Source of the DNA: an uncultured Bacteroides sp.
Lineage (GTDB): Bacteria > Bacteroidota > Bacteroidia > Bacteroidales > UBA11471
Assembly: GCA_905210875.1 (NCBI GenBank)
Contig: CAJLYN010000133.1
Span: 1 to 6,388, forward strand
Direction of reading: 5' to 3'
Length of the DNA: 6,388 nt
The notes under the pieces were generated by a model. That model was not told where the DNA came from and searched no databases. It saw only the letters and a program-made list of their open reading frames with translations. The position numbers and the translations under genes were made by a program. Each line of letters begins with the position of its first letter. The first letter of the stretch is position 1. Below, one piece after another: positions 1 to 6,244 of this stretch.

Positions 1-239
1 CTGCCGTCGTATTCATCGATTGCGAACTGGGCAGCCACATTCGCTCCAAAGGGTGGGAAAACTGGCGTAACCCCGAAAACGAAAAGACAGCCCGATATGC
101 CGAATACCATAACTACGGCGCAGGTGCAGCCACCGACAAAAGAGTAGACTGGTGTCGCCAGCTCTCCAAGAAAGAGGCACGGAAGTACACCCGCGAAAAT
201 GTACTCGGTACCGGTTGGTGGGAAAATACCTCGAAATAA
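1..239 (+). CDS. Pectinesterase (CE8), C-terminal fragment
   Basis: The first gene is cut by the window edge. Reading from base 3, 78 codons run to a TAA at 237-239. The family removes methyl esters from homogalacturonan so that lyases and GH28 enzymes can act; in Bacteroidales these enzymes are exported. What shows it is the typical end of the pectinesterase beta-helix: VVFIDCELGSHI, then GWENW, then TARYAEYHNYGAGA and RVDWCRQL, followed by a tail (EARKYTRENVLG, then GWW) common in bacterial members. The catalytic Asp pair lies upstream and is not visible, so activity cannot be judged. The GH43 gene starts 37 bases later on the same strand without an intervening terminator, so the two are probably co-transcribed. 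I am fairly sure of the family, less so of the exact substrate. Confidence 0.85.
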   Translation, partial: AVVFIDCELGSHIRSKGWENWRNPENEKTARYAEYHNYGAGAATDKRVDWCRQLSKKEARKYTRENVLGTGWWENTSK

Positions 240-276
240 GTTTTCATACAATCACCTTACAAACACAAATTCATCC

Positions 277-1941
277 ATGAAAAAAAACAGCATCATCGCA
301 GCCCTCTTGCTCCTGTCGGGCAGCCTCGCGGCCCAGAGCCTCTCGGAAGTATGGGTTCCCGACCTTGGTAACGGAAAGTACAAAAATCCAGTCATCAATG
401 CCGACTACTCCGATCCCGACGTGTGCCGCGTCGGCGACGACTACTACATGACCTCGTCGAGCTTCAACTGCATTCCGGCATTGCAAATTCTCCATTCCAA
501 AGACCTCGTCAATTGGACCCTCATCGGCTATGCCGCTGAACGGCTGACCCCGGAAGAAGACTTCGCCAAGCCCCAGCATGGCAACGGCGTGTGGGCTCCC
601 AGCATACGTTATCACAACGGCGAATTCTATGTATGTTACGGCGACCCCGACCGTGGCATCTACATGATTAAGACCAAAGACCCCGCCGGACGCTGGGACG
701 AACCCATACTCATACATCCAGCCAAAGGACTCATCGACCCCTGTCCCTACTGGGACGAAGACGGCCGAGCCTACATCGCCCACGGCTATGCCGGCAGCCG
801 GGCCGGAGTGAAGAGCATCATCGGCATGATAGAGATGACCCCCGACGGTACCGCCACGATAGGTCCCGACCGTGTCATCTATGACGGTCACATCGGCAAC
901 GAAACCATCGAAGGTGCCAAGATGTACAAACGCGACGGCTACTACTACATCTTCTCACCCGCCGGAGGCTTAGCCACCGGCTGGCAGGTAGTGCTTCGCT
1001 CCAAAAACGTATGGGGTCCCTATGAAGCCCGTACCGTCATGGCACAAGGCAACACCAACGTCAACGGTCCGCACCAGGGCGCATGGGTCGACACCCCGGA
1101 CGGTAAAGAACACTGGTTCCTCCACTTCCAGGACAAAGGCGCCTACGGCCGTGTGGTACACCTGCAACCCATGGAATGGCTCGAAAACGGCTGGCCCGTC
1201 ATCGGCGTCGACAAAGACGGCGACGGCTGCGGCGAACCTGTCAGCACTTATAAAAAACCCAATGTAGGGAAAACCTATCCCAAAGCCACACCGGCCGAAA
1301 GCGACGAGTTCGACAGCGTAGACCTCGGCCTGCAATGGCAATGGCACGGCAACCCCAATGCCTTGTGGTACTTCTGCGACGCAGCCTCCTCGAAACTCCG
1401 GCTGTTCTCCCACTGCACCCCCGGCATGAAAAGTCTATACGACGTACCCAATCTGCTGCTGCAAAAATTCCCGGCCGAGAATTTCACGGCAACCACCCAA
1501 GTAAAACTTGCACCCCGCAAAAACAAAGGAAAGACAGTAGAGGGTGAAAGAGGAGGTCTCGTAATCATGGGTCTCGACTATGCCGTACTCGCCCTCGAAA
1601 GCCGTGCCGACGGCATCTATCTCGTACAAGCTGTCTGCCCCAAAGCCGACAAGGGTGGAGTGGAAAAAGAAAATGCCTCCATCAAACTCGACGGCAATGA
1701 ACTCTATCTGCGCGTCAAGGTGAAACAGACAACCAAAAACCCCACACAGAAACCCGACTACAACTGTGAATGCACCTTCTATTACAGCCTCGACGGCAAG
1801 AAATTCTCCCCCATCGGAGAAAAATTCACCGCCAAGGTAGGCCAATGGATTGGAGCCAAGGTAGGCCTCTTCTGCACTCGCCCCTGGACGAGCAACGACA
1901 GCGGCTGGCTCGAATCGGACTGGTTCCGCATCACCAAATAA
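277..1941 (+). CDS. Secreted glycoside hydrolase family 43 enzyme with C-terminal beta-sandwich
   Basis: This 554-residue protein is a GH43 inverting glycosidase of the beta-xylosidase / alpha-L-arabinofuranosidase type. I chose the ATG at 277 because it opens a clean type I signal peptide (MKKN, hydrophobic stretch to about residue 17, likely cut after SLAA at 19); the earlier in-frame ATG at 199 overlaps the pectinesterase end and would bury that signal. There is no lipobox, so a soluble periplasmic protein is expected. The five-bladed propeller spans about 35-335. The GH43 triad is visible: base Asp46 in YSDPDV, pKa-setting Asp154 in LIDPCPYWD, and general acid Glu212 in TIEGAKMYK. From about 341 to the end, starting DEFDSVDLGLQWQW, it matches the GH43_C2-like sandwich that usually lines the active site of exo-acting members. 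Subfamily 10 or 12 seems likely but is not proven. Partnership with a pectinesterase suggests arabinose or xylose removal from pectic glycans; that is inference. Confidence 0.93.
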   Translation: MKKNSIIAALLLLSGSLAAQSLSEVWVPDLGNGKYKNPVINADYSDPDVCRVGDDYYMTSSSFNCIPALQILHSKDLVNWTLIGYAAERLTPEEDFAKPQHGNGVWAPSIRYHNGEFYVCYGDPDRGIYMIKTKDPAGRWDEPILIHPAKGLIDPCPYWDEDGRAYIAHGYAGSRAGVKSIIGMIEMTPDGTATIGPDRVIYDGHIGNETIEGAKMYKRDGYYYIFSPAGGLATGWQVVLRSKNVWGPYEARTVMAQGNTNVNGPHQGAWVDTPDGKEHWFLHFQDKGAYGRVVHLQPMEWLENGWPVIGVDKDGDGCGEPVSTYKKPNVGKTYPKATPAESDEFDSVDLGLQWQWHGNPNALWYFCDAASSKLRLFSHCTPGMKSLYDVPNLLLQKFPAENFTATTQVKLAPRKNKGKTVEGERGGLVIMGLDYAVLALESRADGIYLVQAVCPKADKGGVEKENASIKLDGNELYLRVKVKQTTKNPTQKPDYNCECTFYYSLDGKKFSPIGEKFTAKVGQWIGAKVGLFCTRPWTSNDSGWLESDWFRITK

Positions 1942-1952
1942 CACTTTATTGT

Positions 1953-1991
1953 AAGGGAAAAATCGGGCATTCATGTCCCGATTTTTCCTTT
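1953..1991 (+). terminator. Rho-independent terminator after the GH43 gene
   Basis: A perfect 12-base inverted repeat (GGAAAAATCGGG at 1956-1967, CCCGATTTTTCC at 1977-1988) encloses a 9-base loop. A G-U and two A-U pairs can extend it outward. The right arm itself carries five T, followed by further pyrimidines. It lies 14 bases after the GH43 stop and 41 bases before the purT start, so it separates the glycan operon from purT. The A-rich left arm could also allow some termination on the other strand, but no gene ends there. Confidence 0.8.
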
Positions 1992-2029
1992 CTTCTCACC
2001 AACATCTACCCCTAAAACACCCTTACACT

Positions 2030-3220
2030 ATGACAAAACTTGGAACAGCACTTTCTAAAATTGGGACCAAAGTAGTACTTTGCGGCTCAGGCGAACTGGG
2101 TAAAGAGGTCGCCATCGAATTACAACGCTACGGTGTCGAAGTAATCGCCCTCGACAAATACCCCAATGCCCCAGCCATGCAGGTGGCTCACCGCTCCTAT
2201 GTATTATCGATGCTCGACGGTGCCAAACTGCGCGAAATCATCGAAAAAGAAAAACCCGACCACATCATTCCCGAGGTGGAGGCCATCGCCACTCCTACCC
2301 TCGTTGAACTCGAAAAAGAGGGATATAACGTAACCCCCACGGCCAAAGCCACCTTCCTTACCATGAACCGCGAAGGCATACGCCGCCTCGCCGCCGAGGA
2401 GCTGGGCCTGAAAACCTCGCCTTACCGCTTTGCCTCGACACGTGAAGAGTTCGACGCTGCCGTAGCCGAGATAGGCATGCCCTGCGTGGTAAAACCCATC
2501 ATGAGTTCGTCGGGCCACGGACAGAGCGTCATACGCTCCCAGGCCGACATCGACCACGCCTGGCACTACGCCCAGGAAGGCGGACGCGCCGGGGCCGGCC
2601 GCGTTATTGTCGAAGGATTTGTCAACTTCGACTACGAAATCACCCTGCTCACCGTGCGCCACATAGGTGGTACGACCTTCCTCAAACCCATCGGGCACCA
2701 CCAGGTCGACGGCGACTACCGCGAGTCGTGGCAACCGCAGGCCATGAGCGAGAAGGCTCTGAAATCTGCCCAAGAGATTGCCGGCAAGATAACCGAAGCA
2801 CTGGGCGGCTGGGGCATCTTCGGCGTCGAGATGTTTATCAAAGGCGACGAAGTGATATTCAGCGAAGTATCGCCGCGGCCTCACGACACCGGCATGGTAA
2901 CCATGATTTCGCAAGACCTCTCGGAGTTTGCCCTCCACGCCCGCGCCGTACTGGGACTGCCGGTTCCAGGCATACGATTCTACGGACCTTCGGCCTCCAA
3001 AGCCATCGTTGTCGAGGGCGACACCGACAAGGTAGAGTTTGACAATCTCGAAGAGGTTTTGAGCGAGCCCGGTGTACAGATACGCATCTTCGGAAAAGCC
3101 GAAGTCAAGGGACATCGTCGTCTGGGAGTCATACTGGCTTGCGCCGACACCGTCGAGGAGGCTCTGGCCAAAGCCGAGCGGGCTTATGCCAAACTCAAAA
3201 TCAACGTGCTTCCCCGATAA
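2030..3220 (+). CDS. purT: Formate-dependent phosphoribosylglycinamide formyltransferase (GAR transformylase 2)
   Basis: PurT makes formyl-GAR from GAR, formate and ATP, the third step of purine synthesis, without needing formyl-folate as PurN does. The 396-residue protein aligns from memory without gaps to E. coli PurT over roughly the first 290 residues. Key positions are conserved: Glu22-Leu23 and Glu82 for GAR, Lys155 for ATP, Glu267 and Glu279 for magnesium, Asp286 in SEVSPRPHD, and Lys356 with Arg363-Arg364 near the C-terminus. It has the ATP-grasp layout with preATP-grasp (about 1-110), ATP-grasp (110-320) and C-terminal domain. The ATG at 2030 gives the family N-terminus MTKLGTAL; an in-frame ATG at 1973 sits in the preceding terminator loop and is rejected. 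One oddity is His163 in SSSGHGQ where E. coli has Lys. It is flanked by terminators on both sides and so is likely a single-gene unit; I saw no clear promoter in the 41-base gap. Confidence 0.97.
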   Translation: MTKLGTALSKIGTKVVLCGSGELGKEVAIELQRYGVEVIALDKYPNAPAMQVAHRSYVLSMLDGAKLREIIEKEKPDHIIPEVEAIATPTLVELEKEGYNVTPTAKATFLTMNREGIRRLAAEELGLKTSPYRFASTREEFDAAVAEIGMPCVVKPIMSSSGHGQSVIRSQADIDHAWHYAQEGGRAGAGRVIVEGFVNFDYEITLLTVRHIGGTTFLKPIGHHQVDGDYRESWQPQAMSEKALKSAQEIAGKITEALGGWGIFGVEMFIKGDEVIFSEVSPRPHDTGMVTMISQDLSEFALHARAVLGLPVPGIRFYGPSASKAIVVEGDTDKVEFDNLEEVLSEPGVQIRIFGKAEVKGHRRLGVILACADTVEEALAKAERAYAKLKINVLPR

Positions 3221-3244
3221 TTTCGTCACTCATCTTTAAATACG

Positions 3245-3277
3245 AGCGGCCAGCCTTACAAAGGCTGGCCGCTTTTT
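3245..3277 (+). terminator. Rho-independent terminator after purT
   Basis: A perfect 13-base stem (3245-3257 with 3261-3273, GC-rich core GCGGCCAGCC) closes a three-base ACA loop and runs straight into TTTTT at 3273-3277. It begins 25 bases after the purT stop, in the 115-base gap where purT meets the leftward mrp gene. On the - strand the hairpin is followed by only a weak T stretch, so it may terminate mrp transcripts poorly; no better leftward terminator was found in this gap. Confidence 0.93.
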
Positions 3278-3335
3278 CGTTGTTCTCACCGCTTCACCGA
3301 AGCCGAAGGGAAAAAACTCTACCGACAACTGACGG

Positions 3336-4445
3336 TTACGACTTGTGGGTCTCAACAATCTGCGTGGGAGGCAATGTCTCGTTACGACGGGCAACGGCCT
3401 CTACCACGGCCTCGGCCAGCTCGGTAAATGCCCTTCCCGTCACGGTATTGCCGTCGAGAGCCACGGGTCGGCCTTCATCGCCACCTTCACAGATGCTCTG
3501 CACGATAGGAATCTGCCCCAGCAAAGGAATATGCATCTCCTCGGCCAGTCGCTTTGCTCCCTCTTTGCCGAAGATGTAGTAGCGGTTTTGGGGCAACTCG
3601 GCCGGCGTAAACCAGGCCATATTCTCAACCAAGCCCAACACCGGCACATTCACCTTGTCGTTGGTAAACATGTCGATACCCTTGCGAGCATCGGCCAAGG
3701 CCACCTGCTGCGGAGTCGACACGACAATGGCGCCGGTAATGGCCAGTGTCTGTATGAGCGTAAGGTGTATATCGCTCGTTCCCGGGGGAAGGTCGAGTAC
3801 AAAATAGTCGAGGTCGCCCCAGTTAGCATCGGCAATCAACTGTTTGAGGGCATTGCTGGCCATACCGCCCCGCCACACAACAGCACTGTCGGGATTCACA
3901 AAGAAACCTATCGAAAGGAGCTTCACGCCATATTTCTCGACCGGAACGATAAGGTCGCGACCGTCGACATTCTCGGCATAGGGGCGCGCCTCTTCAACGT
4001 CGAACATCTTGGGCATCGAGGGGCCGAAAATATCGGCATCGAGCAAGCCTACCTTATAACCCAGACGGGCCAGTGCCACAGCCAGATTGGCCGAGACGGT
4101 CGACTTGCCCACACCTCCTTTTCCCGAGGAGACGGCAATGATGTTTTTCACCTGTGGCAGGAGTTTTCCGGGAGCGGGAGCCTGCGCCTGGCGGCTCTTG
4201 ACCCGTATATTGCCCCTGATGTCGATATCTTCGCCCACATAGGTGAGTATGGCTGTTTCGGCAGCCTTTACCACCGACTTCTGAAAGGGGTCGTTGACCT
4301 TGTCGAAGATGAGGGAAAACGATACCTTGTTGCCATCGATACGGATATCATCTTCGACCATTCCTGCGGCTACCAGGTCTTTGCCGGTGCCAGGATACCG
4401 CACTGTGGCCAGTGCGTCAAGAATCAGTTTTGGATATATTGCCAT
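3336..4445 (-). CDS. mrp: Mrp/NBP35-family P-loop ATPase (ApbC-like), lacking the CXXC pair
   Basis: This family binds ATP and is linked to carrying or inserting iron-sulfur clusters in the cytoplasm. The 369-residue protein has an N-terminal DUF59/MIP18-like domain (about 5-80), a Pro/Ala-rich linker (about 84-97), then the ATPase. The deviant Walker A motif GKGGVGKST is at 108-116 with signature Lys109 and Lys114; LLDADIFGPSMPKM and VLDLPPGTSD are the expected following motifs. I use the ATG at 4445; a TTG two codons earlier is possible but unneeded. Most Mrp proteins have a CXXC in the segment after ENM that holds a bridging 4Fe-4S cluster. Here that segment (275-293) reads NMAWFTPAELPQNRYYIFG with no cysteine, and the whole protein has one Cys, at 319. 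I recall this form from other Bacteroidetes, so it is likely a lineage trait rather than damage. It starts 30 bases after the trmB stop and is probably the last gene of that operon. Confidence 0.95.
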   Translation of the reverse strand: MAIYPKLILDALATVRYPGTGKDLVAAGMVEDDIRIDGNKVSFSLIFDKVNDPFQKSVVKAAETAILTYVGEDIDIRGNIRVKSRQAQAPAPGKLLPQVKNIIAVSSGKGGVGKSTVSANLAVALARLGYKVGLLDADIFGPSMPKMFDVEEARPYAENVDGRDLIVPVEKYGVKLLSIGFFVNPDSAVVWRGGMASNALKQLIADANWGDLDYFVLDLPPGTSDIHLTLIQTLAITGAIVVSTPQQVALADARKGIDMFTNDKVNVPVLGLVENMAWFTPAELPQNRYYIFGKEGAKRLAEEMHIPLLGQIPIVQSICEGGDEGRPVALDGNTVTGRAFTELAEAVVEAVARRNETLPPTQIVETHKS

Positions 4446-4475
4446 AATCAATAAGAAATAATAGTTTTCAACACA

Positions 4476-5234
4476 TTATTTGCCCGAAGCCGCAGCGCTG
4501 CGTTTGCTGCGGTTGAAACTGCGATAAGAATCATAGGCAATCTCCACCTCGGGTTCGACATAGGTGTCGCGGGGTTCACACACAAACTGTATGTATTTGA
4601 TGGTCATGCCCCGGTCGAGCCACTGCTGTTCATAAAAGGTGCGTATGGAGAGTATGTCGTCGTCGATGCCCGAATGGTAGAGGTCGTCGGTCTGCACACG
4701 CACCGGATAGCCGTTGGCCTTCACCATCTCGCAGGTATAGGTATAGAGAAAAGGGCTGTCGCATTTGAGATGTATCAGCCCGTCGGGTCGCAACACGCGG
4801 CGATAAAGCTCCATGAAGCGGGTCGAGGTGAGCCGCTTGCGCACCTTCTTCATCTGCGGATCGGGAAAGGTAATCCATATCTCCGACACCTCTCCGGGGG
4901 CAAAGAAGTGGTCGATGAGTTCTATCGACGTGCGCAGAAAGGCCACATTGGCGAGCCCCTCCTGCAACGAAGCCTTGGCCCCGGTCCACATGCGGGCTCC
5001 CTTGATGTCGACACCGATAAAGTTTTTCTGCGGATACCTGCGGGCCAGCCCCACGGCATACTCGCCCTTACCGCAGCCCAGTTCGAGTACAATGGGGTTG
5101 TCGTTCTTGAAAAAGTCGGCATTCCAGCGGCCGCGCATCTCGAAACCTTTCTCGCGCAACACGGCAAAAGGGTATTGAAAGACATGCGGATAACCGCTCA
5201 TGTCGTCGAATTTCTGTAATTTGTTTTTTCCCAT
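4476..5234 (-). CDS. trmB: tRNA (guanine-N7-)-methyltransferase
   Basis: TrmB transfers a methyl group from SAM to N7 of G46 in the variable loop of tRNAs. The 252-residue protein has the class I methyltransferase fold: SAM-binding [12 protein letters not shown] at 49-60, acidic IGVDIKG at 73-79, and the family segment [20 protein letters not shown] at 121-140, which corresponds to the PDPW-x-KxRH region. The Trp and His of that classical motif are replaced here (PDPQ, then KKVRKR); I believe this is common in Bacteroidetes. The N-terminal piece MGKNKLQKF and the C-terminal tail [15 protein letters not shown] are basic and may touch tRNA. I chose the ATG at 5234 because MGKNK is the normal start; the frame stays open upstream to 5345 only because it runs antiparallel-free inside the preceding gene, and that extension has no family similarity. 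The start lies 13 bases after the stop of the repressor gene, so the two are almost certainly co-transcribed. Confidence 0.95.
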   Translation of the reverse strand: MGKNKLQKFDDMSGYPHVFQYPFAVLREKGFEMRGRWNADFFKNDNPIVLELGCGKGEYAVGLARRYPQKNFIGVDIKGARMWTGAKASLQEGLANVAFLRTSIELIDHFFAPGEVSEIWITFPDPQMKKVRKRLTSTRFMELYRRVLRPDGLIHLKCDSPFLYTYTCEMVKANGYPVRVQTDDLYHSGIDDDILSIRTFYEQQWLDRGMTIKYIQFVCEPRDTYVEPEVEIAYDSYRSFNRSKRSAAASGK

Positions 5235-5247
5235 ACGATAATAGCTC

Positions 5248-5934
5248 TTACATGCGACTGTCAAAACGTATGATATGCTCCACGACAAAGAGGTCGCGGA
5301 TATCGCTCTTGTGCACCTCGATGTCGTCATACTCCTTGTTGGCACTGCGAAGAATCACCATCGAGGGGTCTTCGTGCTTGCGAATGTACTTCACCATGCG
5401 ATAATCGTCGAGGAGCACGACATATATCTGCCCCCAGAAGATGAGGTCGAGATTGCGTACCTCTCTGATGGCTATCATGTCGCCACAGCAGATGACCGGC
5501 TGCATACTGTCGCCACTCACTCTCACGATACAACTGTCGGGACTGATAAAAGGCACGTCTATCGCCCCGATAAGCCGATCGTTGGAGAACATCATGCTGC
5601 GCCCCATGCTGCCGGCAGTAACGTCGACATCGTAAACTTTTGCACCATGACGTGCATCGGGCTGTATGGCCGATGCAGGCAACGAAACGGCTTTACTGTG
5701 CTGGGGCGGCGTCATGTAGAAGACGTTTCCCTGCCCGGTAAGCAGCCACTCCTTGGAGACGCCGAGCCCTACGACAATCTTGTTGATGAGCGAGTCGTTG
5801 ATGGGCAACTTGCCATTCACATGCTTGGAAAAATTGGAACGGTCGGTCTTGATGCGATCGGCAAAATCATTCTGGGTAATTCCCAGCATACGTATCAGTT
5901 CCCTGATGCGTGTTATAAGCACATCGTTTGTCAT
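5248..5934 (-). CDS. XRE-family repressor with LexA/CI-like S24 self-cleavage domain
   Basis: The 228-residue protein joins an N-terminal helix-turn-helix of XRE/Cro-CI type (about 5-66; [10 protein letters not shown] then [11 protein letters not shown] is the turn and recognition helix) to a C-terminal S24 peptidase domain (about 100-222). Such proteins bind operators as dimers and inactivate themselves by cutting between the domains, often when RecA is activated. The expected parts are present: a cleavage-type Ala107-Gly108 in DVTAGSMG, nucleophile Ser143 in VSGDSMQP, and base Lys182 in YRMVKYIR. Length fits phage-like and Bacteroidetes chromosomal S24 regulators. It is the first gene of a leftward unit with trmB and mrp. 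A -7 promoter box and a palindrome lie directly upstream, which suggests autorepression. The name lexA is not used because the N-terminal domain is XRE, not the winged helix of LexA. Whether DNA damage or another signal triggers it is unknown. Confidence 0.93.
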   Translation of the reverse strand: MTNDVLITRIRELIRMLGITQNDFADRIKTDRSNFSKHVNGKLPINDSLINKIVVGLGVSKEWLLTGQGNVFYMTPPQHSKAVSLPASAIQPDARHGAKVYDVDVTAGSMGRSMMFSNDRLIGAIDVPFISPDSCIVRVSGDSMQPVICCGDMIAIREVRNLDLIFWGQIYVVLLDDYRMVKYIRKHEDPSMVILRSANKEYDDIEVHKSDIRDLFVVEHIIRFDSRM

Positions 5935-5981
5935 ATCGGGAATTTTTTTGGACTTGCGATTTTATAAATATCACATGAGTC

Positions 5982-5999
5982 TATGGGTATATTACCATA
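5982..5999. promoter_or_regulatory. Candidate operator of the XRE/S24 repressor (site 1)
   Basis: The 18 bases TATGGGTATATTACCATA form an imperfect palindrome: outer arms TATGG/CCATA are perfect, and the inner GGTA-TAT-TACC (5986-5996) is also a perfect short palindrome. It lies 48 bases upstream of the repressor start codon and 12 bases downstream of the -7 box at 6012-6019, so it would overlap the first transcribed bases, a usual place for an autoregulatory operator. Binding by this repressor is inference. Confidence 0.5.
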
Positions 6000-6011
6000 T
6001 ATTTGCGACAA

Positions 6012-6019
6012 CAAAGATA
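6012..6019 (-). promoter_or_regulatory. Bacteroidetes -7 promoter box for the repressor-trmB-mrp operon
   Basis: Read on the - strand, these bases are TATCTTTG, a full match to the Bacteroidetes primary sigma -7 consensus TAnnTTTG. Transcription would begin near 6005, giving a leader of about 70 bases before the repressor ATG at 5934. No TTTG -33 element is found at the usual distance of about 19-21 bases, so the call rests on the -7 box and its position. Confidence 0.5.
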
Positions 6020-6090
6020 AGGAAAGGTTTTAAATATCCTATTATTTTAGGCATATTTTTTATTCTCAACTTGCTGTTTTATTTTATATT

Positions 6091-6108
6091 GATGGTTTTA
6101 TACCTATT
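6091..6108. promoter_or_regulatory. Candidate second operator (site 2), near the divergent gene
   Basis: Read on the + strand, GATGGTTTTATACCTATT matches the - strand reading of site 1 (TATGGTAATATACCCATA) at 13 of 18 positions, including ATGGT, TATACC and a later AT. The inner symmetry is GGTT-TTA-TACC, slightly degenerate. It lies about 137 bases before the start codon at 6245, in the AT-rich stretch where that gene's promoter should be. The match could be chance in AT-rich sequence; the shared GGT and TACC cores make it worth noting. Confidence 0.3.
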
Positions 6109-6127
6109 TTGATTTCAATAAAATGGT

Positions 6128-6241
6128 ATGCCGGGGAGAGGAGCGACTTTTATTTTAGGATTGTTACATCGGAGGAACGGGAACCTCCGGACTTGGGACT
6201 CTGTCGCTCCTCTTCTTCTGCATTCAAAAAAAATAGACTGA
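6128..6241 (+). CDS. Doubtful 37-residue small open reading frame in the leader
   Basis: An ATG at 6128 opens 37 codons to a TGA at 6239-6241, three bases before the next gene's ATG. The peptide would start MPGRGATFILGLLH and end LLLHSKKID, with a weak hydrophobic stretch around 7-14. No family is recognised. The frame overlaps the whole inverted-repeat structure, so base composition there may be driven by RNA folding, and a frame of this length can occur by chance. An 11-codon frame from the ATG at 6123 to TAG at 6156-6158 overlaps it in another frame. Confidence 0.15.
   Translation: MPGRGATFILGLLHRRNGNLRTWDSVAPLLLHSKKID
6135..6215 (+). promoter_or_regulatory. Nested inverted repeat: probable structured RNA leader
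   Basis: An 11-base perfect inverted repeat, AGAGGAGCGAC at 6137-6147 and GTCGCTCCTCT at 6203-6213, extends to 13 pairs with a G-U and a G-C. It encloses 55 bases that contain a second hairpin, CGGAGG (6170-6175) with CCTCCG (6184-6189), closing an 8-base loop AACGGGAA. The outer right arm ends 29 bases before the ATG at 6245, so the fold would lie in that gene's leader. I could not match it to a known riboswitch class, and it lacks the T-run of a terminator. It could be a cis-regulatory element or a small RNA; direction is assumed from the flanking gene. Confidence 0.5.
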
Positions 6242-6244
6242 CAT

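Larger units (their letters stand above)
5935..6244. other. Divergent intergenic control region, AT-rich in its left two thirds
   Basis: These 310 bases separate the leftward repressor gene from the rightward gene at 6245. From about 5941 to 6122 the composition is strongly AT-rich, unlike the GC-richer genes around it, and contains a - strand -7 box and two related palindromic sites. From about 6131 to 6215 the composition turns GC-rich and holds a nested inverted repeat. No confident protein gene is seen, only a doubtful 37-codon frame listed separately. No tRNA or transposon end was recognised. Confidence 0.85.

Noticed and set aside
199..276. Upstream in-frame ATG extending the GH43 protein by 26 residues
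   Set aside because: It overlaps the pectinesterase end in another frame and would place the signal peptide internally.
280..287. Run of eight A at the start of the GH43 signal peptide, as a possible phase-variation tract
   Set aside because: Lys-Asn rich signal peptide starts often give such runs in Bacteroidetes; nothing else supports slippage.
1973..2029. Upstream in-frame ATG extending PurT by 19 residues
   Set aside because: It starts inside the loop of the preceding terminator, and the extension has no counterpart in PurT; the ATG at 2030 gives the exact family N-terminus.
2204..3229. A 341-codon open frame on the - strand across purT
   Set aside because: Antisense shadow of purT; low-complexity Gly/Val/Phe-rich translation without motifs.
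3345..4454. A 369-codon open frame on the + strand covering all of mrp
   Set aside because: It is the antisense shadow of mrp, open because the real gene rarely uses codons whose complement is a stop. It has no family features, while mrp on the other strand has clear motifs.
5235..5345. N-terminal extension of TrmB by 37 residues
   Set aside because: It lies inside the repressor gene in another frame and has no TrmB similarity; MGKNK at 5234 is the natural start.
6025..6040. AGGTTTTAAATATCCT as a third operator
   Set aside because: Only 10 of 16 positions are symmetric, and it lacks the GGT/TACC core of sites 1 and 2.
5753..6112. A 119-codon + strand frame running from the repressor gene into the intergenic region
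   Set aside because: Most of it is antisense to the repressor, and the rest is AT-rich non-coding sequence; codon use is unlike the real genes.
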